Position numbers and translations under genes: made by a program
Part shown: positions 1-13,568 of the stretch, one piece after another
Position numbering within the stretch: position 1 is the stretch's first letter
How the letters are laid out: each line of letters opens with the position of its first letter
Notes under the pieces: generated by a model
Seen by the model: the letters and a program-made list of their open reading frames with translations, nothing else
What the model was told of the DNA's origin: nothing
The model's database searches: none
From: Bactericera cockerelli
Taxonomy: Eukaryota > Arthropoda > Insecta > Hemiptera > Triozidae
Length of the DNA stretch: 64,000 nt
Reading direction: 5' to 3'
NCBI GenBank assembly: GCA_024516035.1
Contig: CM044967.1
Coordinates: 11,201,592 to 11,265,591 of the forward strand

Positions 1-3000
1 TTTGGATATTGAAATAACGTTGTTTGTTGTACAAAAAAAATCTGATTGCTATATCTAGTGGGTTTAAAGTTTATTATTAATATTATTTTATATCCGGTAT
101 TTCTCAATGCGAACGACTTAGTAAAGGTCCACCATGATTTGAATCACCCTTCGATCTAGGAACTGTCTTCGATTAGGATGGCACTTAATGGTTCTCTGAT
201 GTCTGGATCAGGTATCTCTGATCTCTTGGTCTTGTATACAATGTTCTCAATGTGAGCCGGACCGGTTAAAATATTTGAGAAACCCGGCTTGAATAAAGAA
301 ACGATGAATAAACCCGGCGAACATGTATCGCCATGCCAACAATAATTTCCAAATATATTTGAACTTTACCTTCAAAATAATACTGGAACCAGAATTCGTA
401 CTCAAACAATCTAGTCAGCTAGATCGTATAATAAGCCTAGACTTCTCTGGGATTCTTGTTTTAGGACTTGAGATTTTTTCGACCGAAGAGAGATAAATCA
501 CGTAAACATCATTTTAAAGATTCTAATCCTTGGTCTAATTTGCTAGTCCTTGTTAATCCTAATACATGCGTAAGTATATCGCTACCAGTTATTAACATCT
601 AAGAGTATGTACAACGGGAAAATCTTTCAAATACGTCATGGATTTTAATTTATTTATAATAATTGCAGGAAAAAATTTCATTGACTAATTTCATTTGACA
701 ATACGCAAGGACAGTTATAATTACTTCTTGGGATTCGAGAATTTTTTAAGGTCAATGTTAAAATCCGGGTTCGAATCCCAGAGTCGACAAAATAATTTTA
801 AAAAGTAAAATTAGTTACAATAGAACGGTTGTTTGTGAGGATTAAGGGACCTTCCGGTACGCTCGTTTTGACGCAGCACATAAATGGGAAGTATTGTATT
901 ACTTGTTGCCCATCAGAAAGGAGGCATTCTATAGAATGGGTAAGCTACAACGCAGACCACAACTGTCAAAGTAGCGTTAATTTCATGGATAAAAAGGCTC
1001 TGAAACAATCATCTTATAATAATAATAAAAAAAATCTGAAAAAGGCTTCTATTCATGTCTTAATGACTGTGTAGAAAATATTCCTCACTAAGAAGGTGAT
1101 TATAGCACTCGTTCTGTCGATTGTGGTTTCAAATGCATTCAAAACAATTTGTTACTGAAAATGAAAGAGTAGCTGGATAAGGCTGAAAATTTTATTTCCG
1201 TCATGGTAATATTCATTCAATTGAATAGTAATTTTATGATCGTACTAACAAATCAACATAAAATTAATCTGTCTTTGATTGCTGGAAAATTAAAGGACGT
1301 ACTCCATTCATTGTGTGGTATGAGATATGATTGCAGTTCGTACGCTGAACGATTTCACAGCAATTATGAAAACTAGAGAATTGGAAAATTGAGTTGAAGA
1401 CACGAGGTGCCTTACGACTCTTAAAAGTTCGTTAAATTCACTCGCGTATTTCCAGGATCTAATCATCATGCAATCTTTATGATGCTTCAATTGCTTCATT
1501 CTGGTGTCATAAAGTCATTCATAGTTCATAGTAAAAATAATATGTCTTTATATAATTCGTTTACAGTCGAGCTTGAAGAACTCAATGGACCGGATTTTTT
1601 CTCTTACATCCAGGTTTTTCACGTAAAAAAGTAAATTGGGCCTGTAAATTGTTCTCTTATATCTAGATTTTTCTTATATCCAGTTCGCTTATTTCCAGGT
1701 TCGAAATACGAGTCTTTGTGGAATACGAGGTTTTTCAAAGGGACTAGGTAAGTGCGTTATTACTAGACAATGTTCTTTGAGTTGTTATGAATTTTTGGAT
1801 TTAAATGAAAATTAAAGAGGAAAATAGTGCCTATTTTTGATTTGAGAATTTTTTACAACAAGTCCAATTGGGTCAAACTGCTTAAATGGTGATATTGCCA
1901 CAACAATTTATTTTGGTGATATTGCCACTTATTTTTTATTTATTTTGTAATAATCATTTATACAAAGGTACCTAGTTTTAAGTTTTGAATGGCTTCCAAA
2001 AGCCTTTCGAAGTGTATTGCAAGCAAGCAATTTATTTTATGTATTTATTTCCACTTTTTTTACAAAAGAATCAACAACAACAAATTAATATCAATTAATT
2101 AAAAAAAAGCAACTTTGTCACTCTGTATGAATGGGGATCTTATATCATTTCACTTGAATTGTACCTAATGCTTTTTACAATTCATATCAATTCTATTTTT
2201 ACTAGATTGTTGGTTACTTCATTCAGTGATAAGAACTCAACAACATGATCAAGTCATTGTTTATTTTCTGCAATTTTATTATTATCTAAACTAAAGAGTA
2301 AGTATTTACCATGCGAAGGTTAAGTATGCTTCATTCGTTTCCTGCCAGTCAGACCTATTATTGGTAACGGCGTATTTTCTGCTTGAAGAGGGACAGTATG
2401 ATCGCACCTTTCAATTTTTTTATGCTTGTTTGAAGGTGAGAACGTGCATATTTGAATAATTGCTCAATTACAATAACATTAAAAGGCATTAAAAGTATCA
2501 GTCTATCCATCTATCTATATCTCTAAGTCTGAACAGAAAAGTGAGAAGTTGTACACCTAGATGTACCATGCTAATAATTGCATGGAGACTACTATGAAAA
2601 ATATCATACTTTTACGATACATTAAATCAAATGGCTCTTAACTATAAATACCATAAAATAATGTGAGTAATATTTAAATGTAGTAAACCTGGGACAAGGT
2701 ACTTCGTAATATTATGACTTTGGTCATGCTCATGAGTCATGATTTAAACTTATTGGAGTATTACATTTATACATCGTGTATAATATAGGTATGTAGAATT
2801 GTAGATACGTTAAAAAATGCCATTTAATGTTTCAGTATAAACGGAAAAGTGACCTCCAGGATAAGATTAAGCCACCTTAACCAAGCCAGTTCATTCCTAA
2901 ACAAAATATAGCAAACCTTAATAAATAATACATATATTATGATAATTTATTTATTTTTCAGTACTCAAGTCATTCGATGGTAATGTTATGAAATTTTACA

Positions 3001-4379
3001 ATGTCTCTTATGAAGTTCACAAGGCGAGGTTATTGCTTAAAGCACTTTCGGCAAACTGAACTCCCAAAAATTGGAAAATATCTAGACATAATAGTGTGGA
3101 CCTAATACGTACACTAGATAGGTACGAAATGGCGTCTGTCTAAATCTCGGCAGATCAACCTAACGAGATCACTTCCTCTCAGTGATCTATAAACGGACAA
3201 TCTATAATAATACTATATTTTTTCCTACATCCTAATATTAATCTAATTATATCTAGGTATTTATTATGTTGATAGTTGGCCAGGAGTAATCGTGAGATGG
3301 CTCCGGCCAAAAAAAACCCATGTTCCAATTACAATGACATGCTTGTATCATTTAACGACCAATATATCAACATTTACCATTCTATCGTCTTAACAATAAG
3401 GGATGACGAGAAGTAATGCAAGGTTAAGAACATTTTAAATTGTCTGTCATTGCAAGCTCTGATTTCCTAGGTCCTTGCTCTACCAAAGTCATGAACAGAT
3501 GTCGGACATAAACTACATTGAAGGTTCGTGTCCACATTCATATTGCTATGATAAATGACTAGTGTAGGCTTATGAACTCTTCTATGTACAATATTTAAGG
3601 TCGAGATCTTTTCAAATATCGAAATGAGTTTTCTATTAACTAATCTATCAAGATGTCAATAATAAGAGCAGTGTCAATAAGAATGAGGGGGATGAGGAAG
3701 AAAGTGCGGGGTGTTGAATGTGAAGATGGGGCGGGAATGTTAATATTTGAAAGTTGTTAAGCAATGAAAAAAAAAATAATAAAAACTAAAAAAAAAGCTT
3801 TCCCAGTTAATATTACTAAAAAAATCTATTAACTAATATATAACATAAAATATTATGTAGCTATAGCCGTGTTGCGTCTAGGTCTGCACCAAGTGTAACG
3901 GCCATGCCTCGACAAACGTTGTCCTGAGGTTATATTCTTCCATAGTATGGATATTACACATTTTATTTATCCATCGTAAATAATATTTCAGACTTTCTGT
4001 CGTCACGAAAATATGGTCATATGTCATTCTACGATAAGAACAAATTGTGAAGTGATAGAAAATCAAGTACCTAATAGAAAAATCTGGTGTAAACATCACA
4101 CGACTTTCCTTATCCCCCAAAAAGGACTCGAATTCCGCCACTGGTGACTCAACAGTAACAGATAACTAAAAATAAATGCCGAATTCGTAATCAGCACTTC
4201 AAAATGATTGAATTTGATATGTCACAACCCCCAACTAGGATGAATAATAAAAAAGTTAGTCAAAGCAGGTACCTCCAAAATACCGGTAAATTGGAGCCGA
4301 GGTCCAAAAAGTTCAAGATATCAAAAAAATGATCAGAATAGACCCCTATTATTTTTGCATTCTAAGAAAATGTTGTTCT
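1..4379. other. No gene recognised
   Basis: AT-rich sequence with short open frames lacking protein character. Only a B-box-like gggttcgaatccc (770-782) and the degenerate tctcttata repeat stand out. Confidence 0.5.
1562..1710. repeat. Degenerate relative of the 'tctcttatatccagg' repeat
   Basis: Contains ttttttctcttacatccagg, ttctcttatatctag and ttatatccagttcgcttatt, which resemble the 49740-50068 units. Probably an old copy of the same dispersed repeat. Confidence 0.55.
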
Positions 4380-4755
4380 ACAACTTTTTTTGTATCTTTA
4401 ACCAATTCAAAGAAGCGGCGCTTGCGGCTAATATTTGCGGCCCTGCGGCCGTGGAATGCGGCCGATTTCAACCAAAAGTTTCGTGGTTTGTCTGGTGTAT
4501 AAAATTAATTTCCATACCAAATTTCAAGTCTCTATCCCTTACCGTTCTCGAGATATCCTGTTCACACACAGACACACAGACACACAGACACACACACAGA
4601 CACACACACACACACACAGACAGACGCACGGACCAATGGCTGAAAACAACTTTTTTGGTATCCTGAGGCTATGATTCGTCCAGAAATGTGAAAACCTGGG
4701 TAGGTCAAATTTTCGACGAATACAATACTTTCCTTATTATAGGATAAGGAAAGTA
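4380..4755. repeat. Dispersed repeat with CA/GACA microsatellite and a palindromic end
   Basis: Contains a GC-rich core (gcggccctgcggccgtgg), ctcgagatatcctgttcaca, a (cacaga)n tract at 4563-4625, and ends in the quasi-palindrome tactttccttattataggat with its inverse (4726-4755). The same 30-bp terminal motif recurs at 9475 and 49297. Confidence 0.65.
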
Positions 4756-5572
4756 AAAAAAACATGTCTTATGAAATTGAAGATTTCCGGGGTGATCAGA
4801 AAATGACTAAAAAACTGCAAGAATAAAACTCGAAAACAATATTAAATTTTCTGTCTCATTAAGAATATTAAATTAATTTTTAATTTTGATAAAAATCAAT
4901 CGGGTAGCAAATTTTCCTCATCCCTTATAATCTAAATCAGTACAAACAGAAAAATGAGAAGTTGTGCTACAATGTTGTCTTATTGTGCTTCTTTACTTTA
5001 TACTTATTGGTTAGGAACCATTTCTAGATATATCTAAGAACTAAGAGGAAAAATAATCCTATAGGTACAGACTGTTGGAATATCAGCACTTTAGGATGAA
5101 CAGCGTATTAGCACTTTAACATTATTTCCGTGCTGATCTGTCAGTCCAAATAAAGCGCTCACCTGGAGTGTCTATCTATATTCTAGAGTTAGGACTTTAT
5201 TACTTTCAAGCATGATTAATGATCATACCGACAATAGAATACGAAGCACCCAGCTTACTGAAAGGTATCTGAGTTCTGAGCTGTCAGTTCAGTAGTTCCA
5301 CCTATTGTCACATTCAATTTGTGCTTCCTGACTGATGGTGTTTGTATTCTACTTGTTCTAGGGGTGATGGTGTTTTGATCAATGGTATTAGAGTGAGAAA
5401 TCTAATCTGCTACTGTGATTTTTCTTGGGACTCTTTGTTATCATACCCATGCTAATCTCAAGTAATGTAATGTAGAGTAATGTAACAATTACTCTAACCC
5501 TCCTCCCTAAAATCAATTTGCTTGGAAACTTAAGTCAAACTACTGCTCTTTAACGTTAGGAGTTGCTGGTTT

Positions 5573-5691
5573 AAGGGCTGAATTATAAAATAGAATTAAA
5601 GTCAAGATATTGCGCTGTCATTGGTTGAAACTTCCACTTGAGGGCGTGTCTGGCTTATCTTAACTTTAATCCTATTTCATAATTTGGCCCT
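5573..5691. mobile_element. 'agggctgaattataaaa' MITE
   Basis: taagggctgaattataaaat to ttcataatttggcccta, about 119 bp, with inverted ends including aattaaag / ctttaat. Confidence 0.75.
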
Positions 5692-5855
5692 AGGAGATTG
5701 AGCTACTGTGGTCAATTTGTGTATGGACTGGAGAACTTTCACGGAAAATCAGTTTTTGTACCAACATTCTATTTCACATAACTTGGAGAAGCAAGGTGTC
5801 TATTCCCTCAACTAAACGTTGTAGCGTATTGAATCCGATCACAGAGTTTAGTTCA

Positions 5856-5942
5856 CCTCAGTAGTTCGGTCGTGGCACCTTAGAACTCGTAACCTGAAGG
5901 TCAATGTTTCGATTCCCATTCTTGGTGAATTTTAATAAGTTT
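5856..5942 (+). mobile_element. tRNA-derived SINE, family D, degraded
   Basis: cacctcagtagttcggtcgt, ttagaactcgtaacctgaag and tttcgattcccattcttgg. Confidence 0.55.
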
Positions 5943-6116
5943 GGTTTATTTTGACATCACTTTTTGAATCAACATACATATTTGGGCAACCTGTAGTCCT
6001 AGTGTATATTACGGTGATCGCTACCAGCATACCACCTATAATACGCTACCGTCTCAACTTCTCACCTCAACTTCTTGTTTTACTATATTTATGTATAGTA
6101 TGTATATTGTATACTA

Positions 6117-6425
6117 AGCCTCCGTGTCGTAATGGTTGTGACTACTGCCCGTAGTCCAGAGATTCCGAGTTCGATACCCGGTTGGGGCAGACATGTCGAG
6201 AAAATTCTGTTTGGTATGGACAGGTTAATGTGGGTAGCTGGTACGACTCCCAGCGAATAAAGGGTAACACCTCGACCTGATCAGGACGTTAAAACCATAG
6301 AGAATCGTTGGCGTTAGGAAGGGCATCGAGACGTAAAAAACGTGCTCCACCCAACCAACCTCAACCATGAGGTTGAACAATGACGACCCCAATAGTAACA
6401 TAAGCTAATATGGGATGAAGTGTAT
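6117..6425 (+). mobile_element. tRNA-derived SINE, family E, near full length
   Basis: agcctccgtgtcgtaatggt, gagttcgatacccggttggg (B box) and a long body with gggtagctggtacgactccc, aaagggtaacacctcgacct, a gacgttaaaacc block and an aatatgggatgaag end. Confidence 0.85.
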
Positions 6426-6828
6426 TCATCTAGAACATATTTGAATAAGGACTAGGTATCTTGATCTTGCATCTAGCTGAAATATGTACCGGTACCTACA
6501 TTTATCTCTTACTTAAAAGTCATCTGTCATTTAGATTTCTAGGTTTGCCTACCCGCATTTGAATAAGTTCTTTGTTTTCTTACACGAAAATAATTACTTC
6601 TTTTCAAATCGTAAAACTATGAATAAAGCCCATCCCTTGATAATGCAGAATATAACCACATAGGTAGTAAACAAAGTTATTATGCGGGGTAAGTCGTGGT
6701 CTTTCGACTGTGGCTAATTTCGTTAGTAATAATTTTAATTCAAGGATGAGTTTTGTTGTTAATACATAGATAGGTAGGGCGTTGTTCATATTTGTATTTT
6801 ATGTTGCTTATGAGAATGGAATCCTCAC

Positions 6829-6920
6829 TGACCTCAGTACCTCAAACGGGCGGTGGTTCGAAATCCAAGTACGGATAATTTTAGTGAGGCGGACCGAAGC
6901 AGTTGTGACGTCTTCAAGAT
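6829..6920 (+). mobile_element. tRNA-derived SINE, family D, degraded and internally deleted
   Basis: gacctcagtacctcaaacgg followed by cggtggttcgaaatccaagt and agcagttgtgacgtcttca. The anticodon-arm region appears to be deleted. Confidence 0.5.
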
Positions 6921-7799
6921 CGTGATTTTACAGTTGAAAGTAATTAAATGAAGTACATGTAAAAATTATGCACCATATTTTTGAGGTTTGACGTCATCAG
7001 TAATTACAGCGCTGGAAGAGCGGGATATCCTCTTAATCAAAACTGTCTGCAAGAGTTTCTCTTTCTTCGGATTTATTTTGAAATGTGATGTGATTTTTAC
7101 CCTCACTAAATCATGAACTTCCAACGTAAATTATCGATGGGTATCCCATCATATTTATTAGATTGCTCAAGGTTTGTCGTGTTCTTATTTGGCTGATGTA
7201 TTCAGGCAAATATACATATTTCTCAAAGTTAACATTTTCTTATCAAATGAATTTATAAATTACGAATTTGAGAGCGAATTTTTCGTTGGAAATAGCCAAT
7301 ATTCACAAGCGCAAACTGAACACAATGTGACAATGCTGGAAAAATTTCCGAAACCTAGTTTTTAGAATTATTTGACTTTTCTCAAATATTGAGGTCACAA
7401 AAATAGGCCTGTTCAAAATATACCTACGTATAGGTAGATAAACTTGATTTCTGAAGAGTCAGAAATAGGTACATTAATACCAATAGAACTGATTCATGAA
7501 AATGTGGAGTAAGGTCACTGGAATCGATATTTTACATCCATATTAATTACATAGGTACGCGTCTAAAGTTCAAGTTTTGCCTATCGGCGAGGTGTTTAGT
7601 AGGAGAAAAATTAAGATAAATCTGGAGGAGAAACAAGATTGAAAAAATGAGGACATTTAGGAGAAAAGGGTCGGAAAAAAATTCAAAAAGGAGATTTTGA
7701 AAAGTGAAATCAATATTATTGAAACGTAACTAATGTAATTATAGCAAAAACAGATCAGTAAAAACAGATATATATTATGTTTTAATATATTTTAACAAC

Positions 7800-7955
7800 C
7801 GACCTCAGTAGCTTGATCGATAGGGGACGGACTTGTAATCTGGAGGTCGTTGGTTCAAGTCCCAAGTTAAGCAAAAAATTAGTAAAGGGAGTTTCAGTTG
7901 TGATATCACTATTGCGATTAACATAAATATGTTAACTTTAAATTAAAATAATAAT
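7800..7955 (+). mobile_element. tRNA-derived SINE, family D
   Basis: gacctcagtagcttgatcga, cggacttgtaatctggaggt and ggttcaagtcccaagttaag, then agtttcagttgtgatatcac. Confidence 0.85.
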
Positions 7956-8709
7956 AACCTATTGATCCAACTTACTCACACCTCACAATGTTGAACGAGT
8001 AAGGAGTGTTTCCTGAGAATATTAGTTGAAATTCAAATATATAAGGATGTTCTTACCAACTTACCTCCGGTAAATAATGAAATGAAGTAAGATTTAGTTT
8101 GTTTTCAGAAATTGGTTCAAGGTCTACTGATCAGTAAGTTTCGTGTTATAAAATCTAATTGGAAAGAGTGAATCTACCGAGATTGCATTGTATGCTTGTT
8201 TTTCCATTTTAAAACAACATAACCTGTAATTAGTTAAATAATACGTAATTATCATTGGGATTACTGGATCTGGACAAAACCCAGTTTGCCACCACCGATC
8301 ATGCGACAGGAATTTCTGTGGAAAACTTCACAGAATTTTTCACACGCATAGGGAATGACTTGTCTCTGAGAGTGAAGGAACTCTGATGTCTCATCTATAC
8401 AGGGTATATTGTATCCATTGAAATCATTTTACTGAAACAAGAATAATTTATTGTTTGAAGTACAAATATTGGAGAGACGAATAATATCTAAGTTGTTTGC
8501 ATAAAATATTGGTTTTTTAGTCTTCCTGAAAGTGTCATTTTTCTCAATGGAAGCATCAAATTGCTTGAAACGCTGTTTTTCCTACAAAATTGAGATTGGT
8601 TATAATGTCAGTTTCAAGAATTTGAAACGAAAACACTGCAACTTAAGCTGAGCAATCTAAGGGAAAAGGACATCACTTCTCTTTAATTTCATGAGTTTGA
8701 TTTTCCAAT

Positions 8710-8799
8710 ATCAGCTATACTATGAGCCATGGCATCTAGACTCTAGGAGGCTACATCAGCTATACTATGAGCCATGGCATCTAGACTCTAGGACGCTAC
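8710..8799. repeat. 45-bp tandem duplication
   Basis: atcagctatactatgagcca and the following 25 bases occur twice head-to-tail with one mismatch (gagg/gacg). No coding sense. Confidence 0.9.
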
Positions 8800-9073
8800 A
8801 GTCCAATGTCTAGTGTACAAACCAAGGTAAAGCTAATTGAATTGTATAAAGTTTAGCAAAATTACTCTTGTTAGTCGGGATACTGAGATTGTATCATGTG
8901 TATACAGACACCAAGGATTCTTGCTTAAATTGGATAGCTATCATCCGAATGATGTATTTACTTCTCTATAGACTCTGGACTATTAAGGTCACTCACTGTC
9001 CAAGTGAAGGTTCAGTAAGCGCGGCAAGTCAAAACGCTATCTTTATTTCCTTACTTGGTTTTCAACGTTGCCA

Positions 9074-9102
9074 AAAAAAAAAAAAAAAAAAAAAAAAAAA
9101 AC
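9074..9102. repeat. Poly-A tract between two gttgccaaaa copies
   Basis: cgttgccaaaa, a long A run, then cgttgccaaaa again. The direct repeat on both sides suggests a slippage or insertion remnant. Confidence 0.7.
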
Positions 9103-9474
9103 GTTGCCAAAATATTCAAACAATATCATAGAAGTAAATCTAATTTTGGGTTTTATTGCCATGATTCGTCCCACTCCGTCCTATATTTTGTGAACAATTA
9201 CCATCCCAACCCCTAACTCGGGAAACTGGTTGGAAGATATTTAAACAGTTTCCTACAAATAGATCAAGATTTTGAAAGTATTTCCAAATGATTGACTGTC
9301 TCATTTAAATTGAGACAAAGCGAAGAATAAAAATTGTACCTGCTTCAGAATTTTTCACTTGGTTCCTAACAAGTCAAACAAAAATACTTCGATTACGTAA
9401 GACTTTTGTCGGTACAAAATTCTGATTGTAACAGACCGTTGTGTCTACTTACCGAATGTTAAAGTGAATTATTA

Positions 9475-9505
9475 CTTCCCTTATCCTATAATAAGGAAAG
9501 TATTG
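9475..9505. repeat. Quasi-palindromic ctttccttatcctataataaggaaag motif
   Basis: Same terminal motif as at 4726-4755 and 49297-49330, followed by tattgtattcttcgaaaa. Probably one end of a truncated repeat copy. Confidence 0.6.
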
Positions 9506-10278
9506 TATTCTTCGAAAAAAAAATCTAATGGGATTGGTATAATGGGACTACATGTGCAAGCACTGACAATCGTCGGTACTGCCTGCGAGAGTACTGATTG
9601 GTTTTCCATCAGTATCATTGATTCTGTTTGTTTTTATTCCTGAAGGATAAGGTTGAAGAGGATTATTGTAAGAACTAATTATATAAATTAATTCAAATGA
9701 CTAATTATTATGATTAAGAATTCGCAGTTCGCAGGTCAAATTAAATGAATTACTCAACGGAAAAGGGAAACTAATTTTATTCAATTGTAGAATTCCTCTA
9801 AGTATAAATGAAATGTCCGATAGACGAAATTAAATAAATTAAAAATCTTATAATTAATTACTAAAATTTTGTTCTATGCGCAAATTTAATTGCAAAGAAA
9901 TGAATTTCCTTTTGACAGTTTCCTTAGTCATTTCAATTACTAATCTTTTCAGCAATAAGGTGTCCAAAGAACGTGTAAAAGCGATTTAGTTTTGATTTGG
10001 TTTGTATAGAAATATATGATGGCCATGATAATATTGTCTTCTTCTTTTGGGACGAGCACACAAGCTATCACTCCCTGTGTAATTGTACTTCGAACCTTCA
10101 TAATAATTATATATTCAGCTAAGAATCTATCAGAGTAGATGACTTTATCTGCTATCAGATTGATCAAAAGGTAGAGGACCTGTTCATACATACAGTTTCA
10201 ACCCATGAGATCATCAGCTCAATCAGATATTAAATCTGTTATAACAACAATAAATTGAAGATCAGCTAAGCAAAGAAT

Positions 10279-10813
10279 AAATCGTCTGAGAACGCAAGAT
10301 AGTCTAAACTATATCAGTTCATATCTTAGAAAACCAGGTATAAATTGAAAACCTGGTTCTGGAGATTGAAATAAAATCGTCTGAGAACGCAAGATAGTCT
10401 AAACTCTCTAAACTATATCAGTTCATAAATATCTTGGAAAACCAGGTATAAATTGAAAATCTGGTTCTGGAGATTGAAATAAAATCGTCTGAGAACGCAA
10501 GATAGTCTAAACCAGCGGTCGGCAACCTGGGGTCCGCGAGAGCTAAATTGGGGGTCCGCGAAGCCATTTCAGGATTTAAAAAAAGAAGAAGAAAAATAGC
10601 TCATGAACTTGAATCATAAATAGTCCGAAGTACCCTACTTCCCCCTAACTCTCTCTGTCTAGCTTTGTAATGTGGGGGTCCCTTAAAAGAAATCGAGATA
10701 AGCTAGGGGTCCGCGTAGTTCAAAAGGTTGCCGACCGCTGGTCTAAACTATATCAGTTCATAAATATCTTGGAAAACCAGGTATAAATTGAAAACCTAGT
10801 TCTGGAGATTGAT
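10279..10813. repeat. About 100-bp tandem repeat, 3 units, interrupted by a MITE
   Basis: Units start at about 10279, 10374 and 10484 and carry cgtctgagaacgcaagatag, gtctaaact and aaccaggtataaattgaaaa. The third unit is split by the hAT MITE at 10513-10740. Confidence 0.8.
10513..10740. mobile_element. hAT-type MITE, 228 bp
   Basis: Terminal inverted repeats CAGCGGTCGGCAACC / GGTTGCCGACCGCTG and a perfect 8-bp target duplication gtctaaac (10505-10512, 10741-10748). TIR form and duplication length fit the hAT superfamily. No coding capacity. Confidence 0.92.
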
Positions 10814-11175
10814 GAGTTCGACATTCTTACAAGATCATAATATGTATAAAAAAACTCATTTACTTTATTATTTAATTATTTTCATTACCAACATCCATAG
10901 TGACAGAGCGTGCAGCGTGCGTGTCGACAACGAGTGAAAACCTCTGGCCTAATGATACCAATTTCTCGAAATGCAGAAACTCCTTTATTTCCTTCGTTCG
11001 TACACGAGACGTGAGATCAGAGGTCGAGAACTAATTATTTCAAGTGTTACTCAATCACCAGTTAACAATTACAATGACTCAGGAACTGGTAGCATTCGAC
11101 AATGAGTTGCGTATGTTGTCATTTCCACAAAGACTTCTGAGGTATGCAGATTCGTTTTGCTCAAACACCTTGTAA

Positions 11176-11248
11176 TAATAATAATAATATCGCCTTATTT
11201 ATACTGTCCGATTAGGACTATTAAAGTCCCATTGTACTGTGTCCACTC
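11176..11248 (-). mobile_element. 3' fragment of SINE family A
   Basis: (aat)n followed by atcgccttatttatactgtc and ggactattaaagtcccattg: only the tail end of the family. Confidence 0.7.
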
Positions 11249-11541
11249 ATTAAATATTCGATTTGTATTTCCCGCAGGAACCCTCGGAAGGAAATGGACA
11301 ATTACAGGTAACCTCCATTTCTAGGTTCGAGTTTTTCCAAGAGAAAATTAGCAAACAGGTGGCCGGCCGGTTAAGATCGGTGAGCAACGCACAGTCTACC
11401 AGCCCTCGGTCGTGATTTGGCCCATGGTTACACGCGGTGACTTTTAATATGTACCTACAAGGCTTTGCGTAATGATTTCACTGAATAAGATTGGGGAAGT
11501 TGGAAGGATTTTATTCAGTTTTTCCTATATCCATTTATATG

Positions 11542-11753
11542 TCCCGGTAGCTCAGTGGTAAAGGCGGCATTCTGTGAATCCAGAGATTCCAGAGGTCGTG
11601 GGTTCGAAACCCAGCCGGGACATGACAAGTTATCCTCCCATTTGGGATTTTTACCACATAATAATATGTCTTGGGCTTACTGCTGAAATAAGGGGACTTT
11701 AATAGTCTTAATCGGGTAGTATAAATAAGGCGATATTATTATTATTATTATTA
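11542..11753 (+). mobile_element. tRNA-derived SINE, family A
   Basis: tRNA-like head tcccggtagctcagtgg (A box) and gggttcgaaaccc (B box), a conserved body (tgacaagttatcctcccatt, ataataatatgtcttggg) and a (att)n tail after ataaataaggcgatatt. A full-length copy. Confidence 0.92.
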
Positions 11754-13116
11754 ATTATTCAATTATTGTGTGCTTTGATTCTGTTTTCAAGGAAAACAAT
11801 ATAACAGGATCTTTGTTTGACGAAGAATTTACCACATTGTTTTGAATCTGTCATGAACATTAAGTGTTTCCAGGGTCTGAGAATCGTCCATTGTTAAACC
11901 CTCTCTACCTCTACTCTGCCGATATAGTAATGATTCCGATGGTTAACAGGTTTATTTTTAACTTGAACATACTCAAGCACACTAATGTTTGAAGTTACAG
12001 AAAATTTACTACTTTACTAAGAATTTTAGTTACATAAAAAAATTGTGAATTTATAAATGGCAAATTTCATAATATCAATATCAAAATGACCTGAGAAAAA
12101 TGATACGAAAAACCTGGTGTAAAAATGAACTGCAGTGCTTGCTGGAACTTGGTCTGACGCATTGCCGTGAACTGACATCTATTTAATTAGGAAAATTGGT
12201 ATGCCTATATGCTGCAGACGTGTATGATGTCGGAATGAGGTTATTTGGCTGAAAATTGGAAAAGGCCAAGAGATCTTTTATGAATCTTAGCGCTCTACAA
12301 AATCTAAACAAGGAGGTGCAATGTTGAGTCCAATGGACTATAGTAGTCAAATCTTAGGGTGAGTATATCAGTGGCATTAAACAGGGTGATAAAACACTAA
12401 TCAGCTGATTATTAGTATTGGAGAGTTTATCAATGGCATAATTAACGACAGTACAAATACTACTGGAAGTTGACCGTTGACAAAAATTAATCGTGGATTA
12501 AATAAAGACAGTTGATTAGTTTGATAATTGAAAAACGCCCTCTTAATCTTTTTCTCTTGACAACTTTAATCCGATTTCATTCGTAGAAAATCCAGAGAAG
12601 TGATAGAAGAACAAATACACACTAAAAGTCAAACTGTTCAAAAAGTCGATACTGGACCTTCACTGATTCAAAGTTCACTCTGTGGGGTCGTTGGTTGAAA
12701 AATAGCCACAACCAGGAAAAAGAGGACAAACCGGAAATTGTAAAAGAAAATTTATTGATGTTTAGCATAGGTACAAAACGTTAAAATTTTGTTAAAATTC
12801 TTTAAATTCGTTTGGTTCCAGATATTCATTCATAAGAGAGGTCAGGGATGATACAAAGACGATATACACGCAGTAAATCATTTAAATTTTGATAATAATA
12901 ATGGCAATAGCCCACAGCAGTATTGTCGCGGAAGTTAGGTATGACGTTATTAAAGTTATGGGGAAAACCAAGCGCCTATAATAATTTTGAACATTTTAGG
13001 AAGAAAAGGGAAAGTTTAGGAGAAATCGTATTTGATCTTTTATTATTAGATATTAAAGTTATCATAATTGTGTCAATCAACTACGTGATATCACATCTAT
13101 TCAAACTCTCTTTACT

Positions 13117-13203
13117 AAATTTACGCTGAAACCCGGACTTGAACCACCGACCTCCAGGTTACAAGTCCGCCGCCTTATTGGTCAAGCTACTGAGGTCGAT
13201 ATA
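13117..13203 (-). mobile_element. tRNA-derived SINE, family D
   Basis: Inverse tRNA-like part: acccggacttgaaccaccga, cctccaggttacaagtccgc and caagctactgaggtcgat. Confidence 0.8.
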
Positions 13204-13568
13204 GATATTATTATTATTATTATTAGAATAGAGTTTTTCTAAGCAATTTCATCCGTGACGTAAGAAACAACATGAACTTAGTAAGTTCAACTTACACAGA
13301 GATTCCCCACATAATTCTTATAATAAGTTTATGAGAACCTAGTATATCTTCTCAGGGTGCAATTTCAGTATCTTGTAGGTAGACTAAGTAGACATCCTAT
13401 TAGTGTGTGAGGTATAATAGGTTTACAAATAACATTGAACTTTTGAACCTTTGAACTTGATGAACGTAATATGTACGTTGTAATAATAGTTTGTTATCAT
13501 TATTATTTTATTTATATGTATACCAAAAGGTAAAACTGAAAATATTTTAAGCAACAAATATAGTACCA

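Noticed and set aside
4355..4765. Overlapping frames on both strands rich in His/Thr or Val/Cys
   Set aside because: They arise from the CA/GACA microsatellite and the surrounding dispersed repeat, not from a gene.
11542..11640. Apparent tRNA gene
   Set aside because: The A and B boxes and tRNA-like shape are there, but the unit recurs many times with the same non-tRNA body and (att)n tail, so it is a SINE. The same applies to the other tRNA-like heads in the window.
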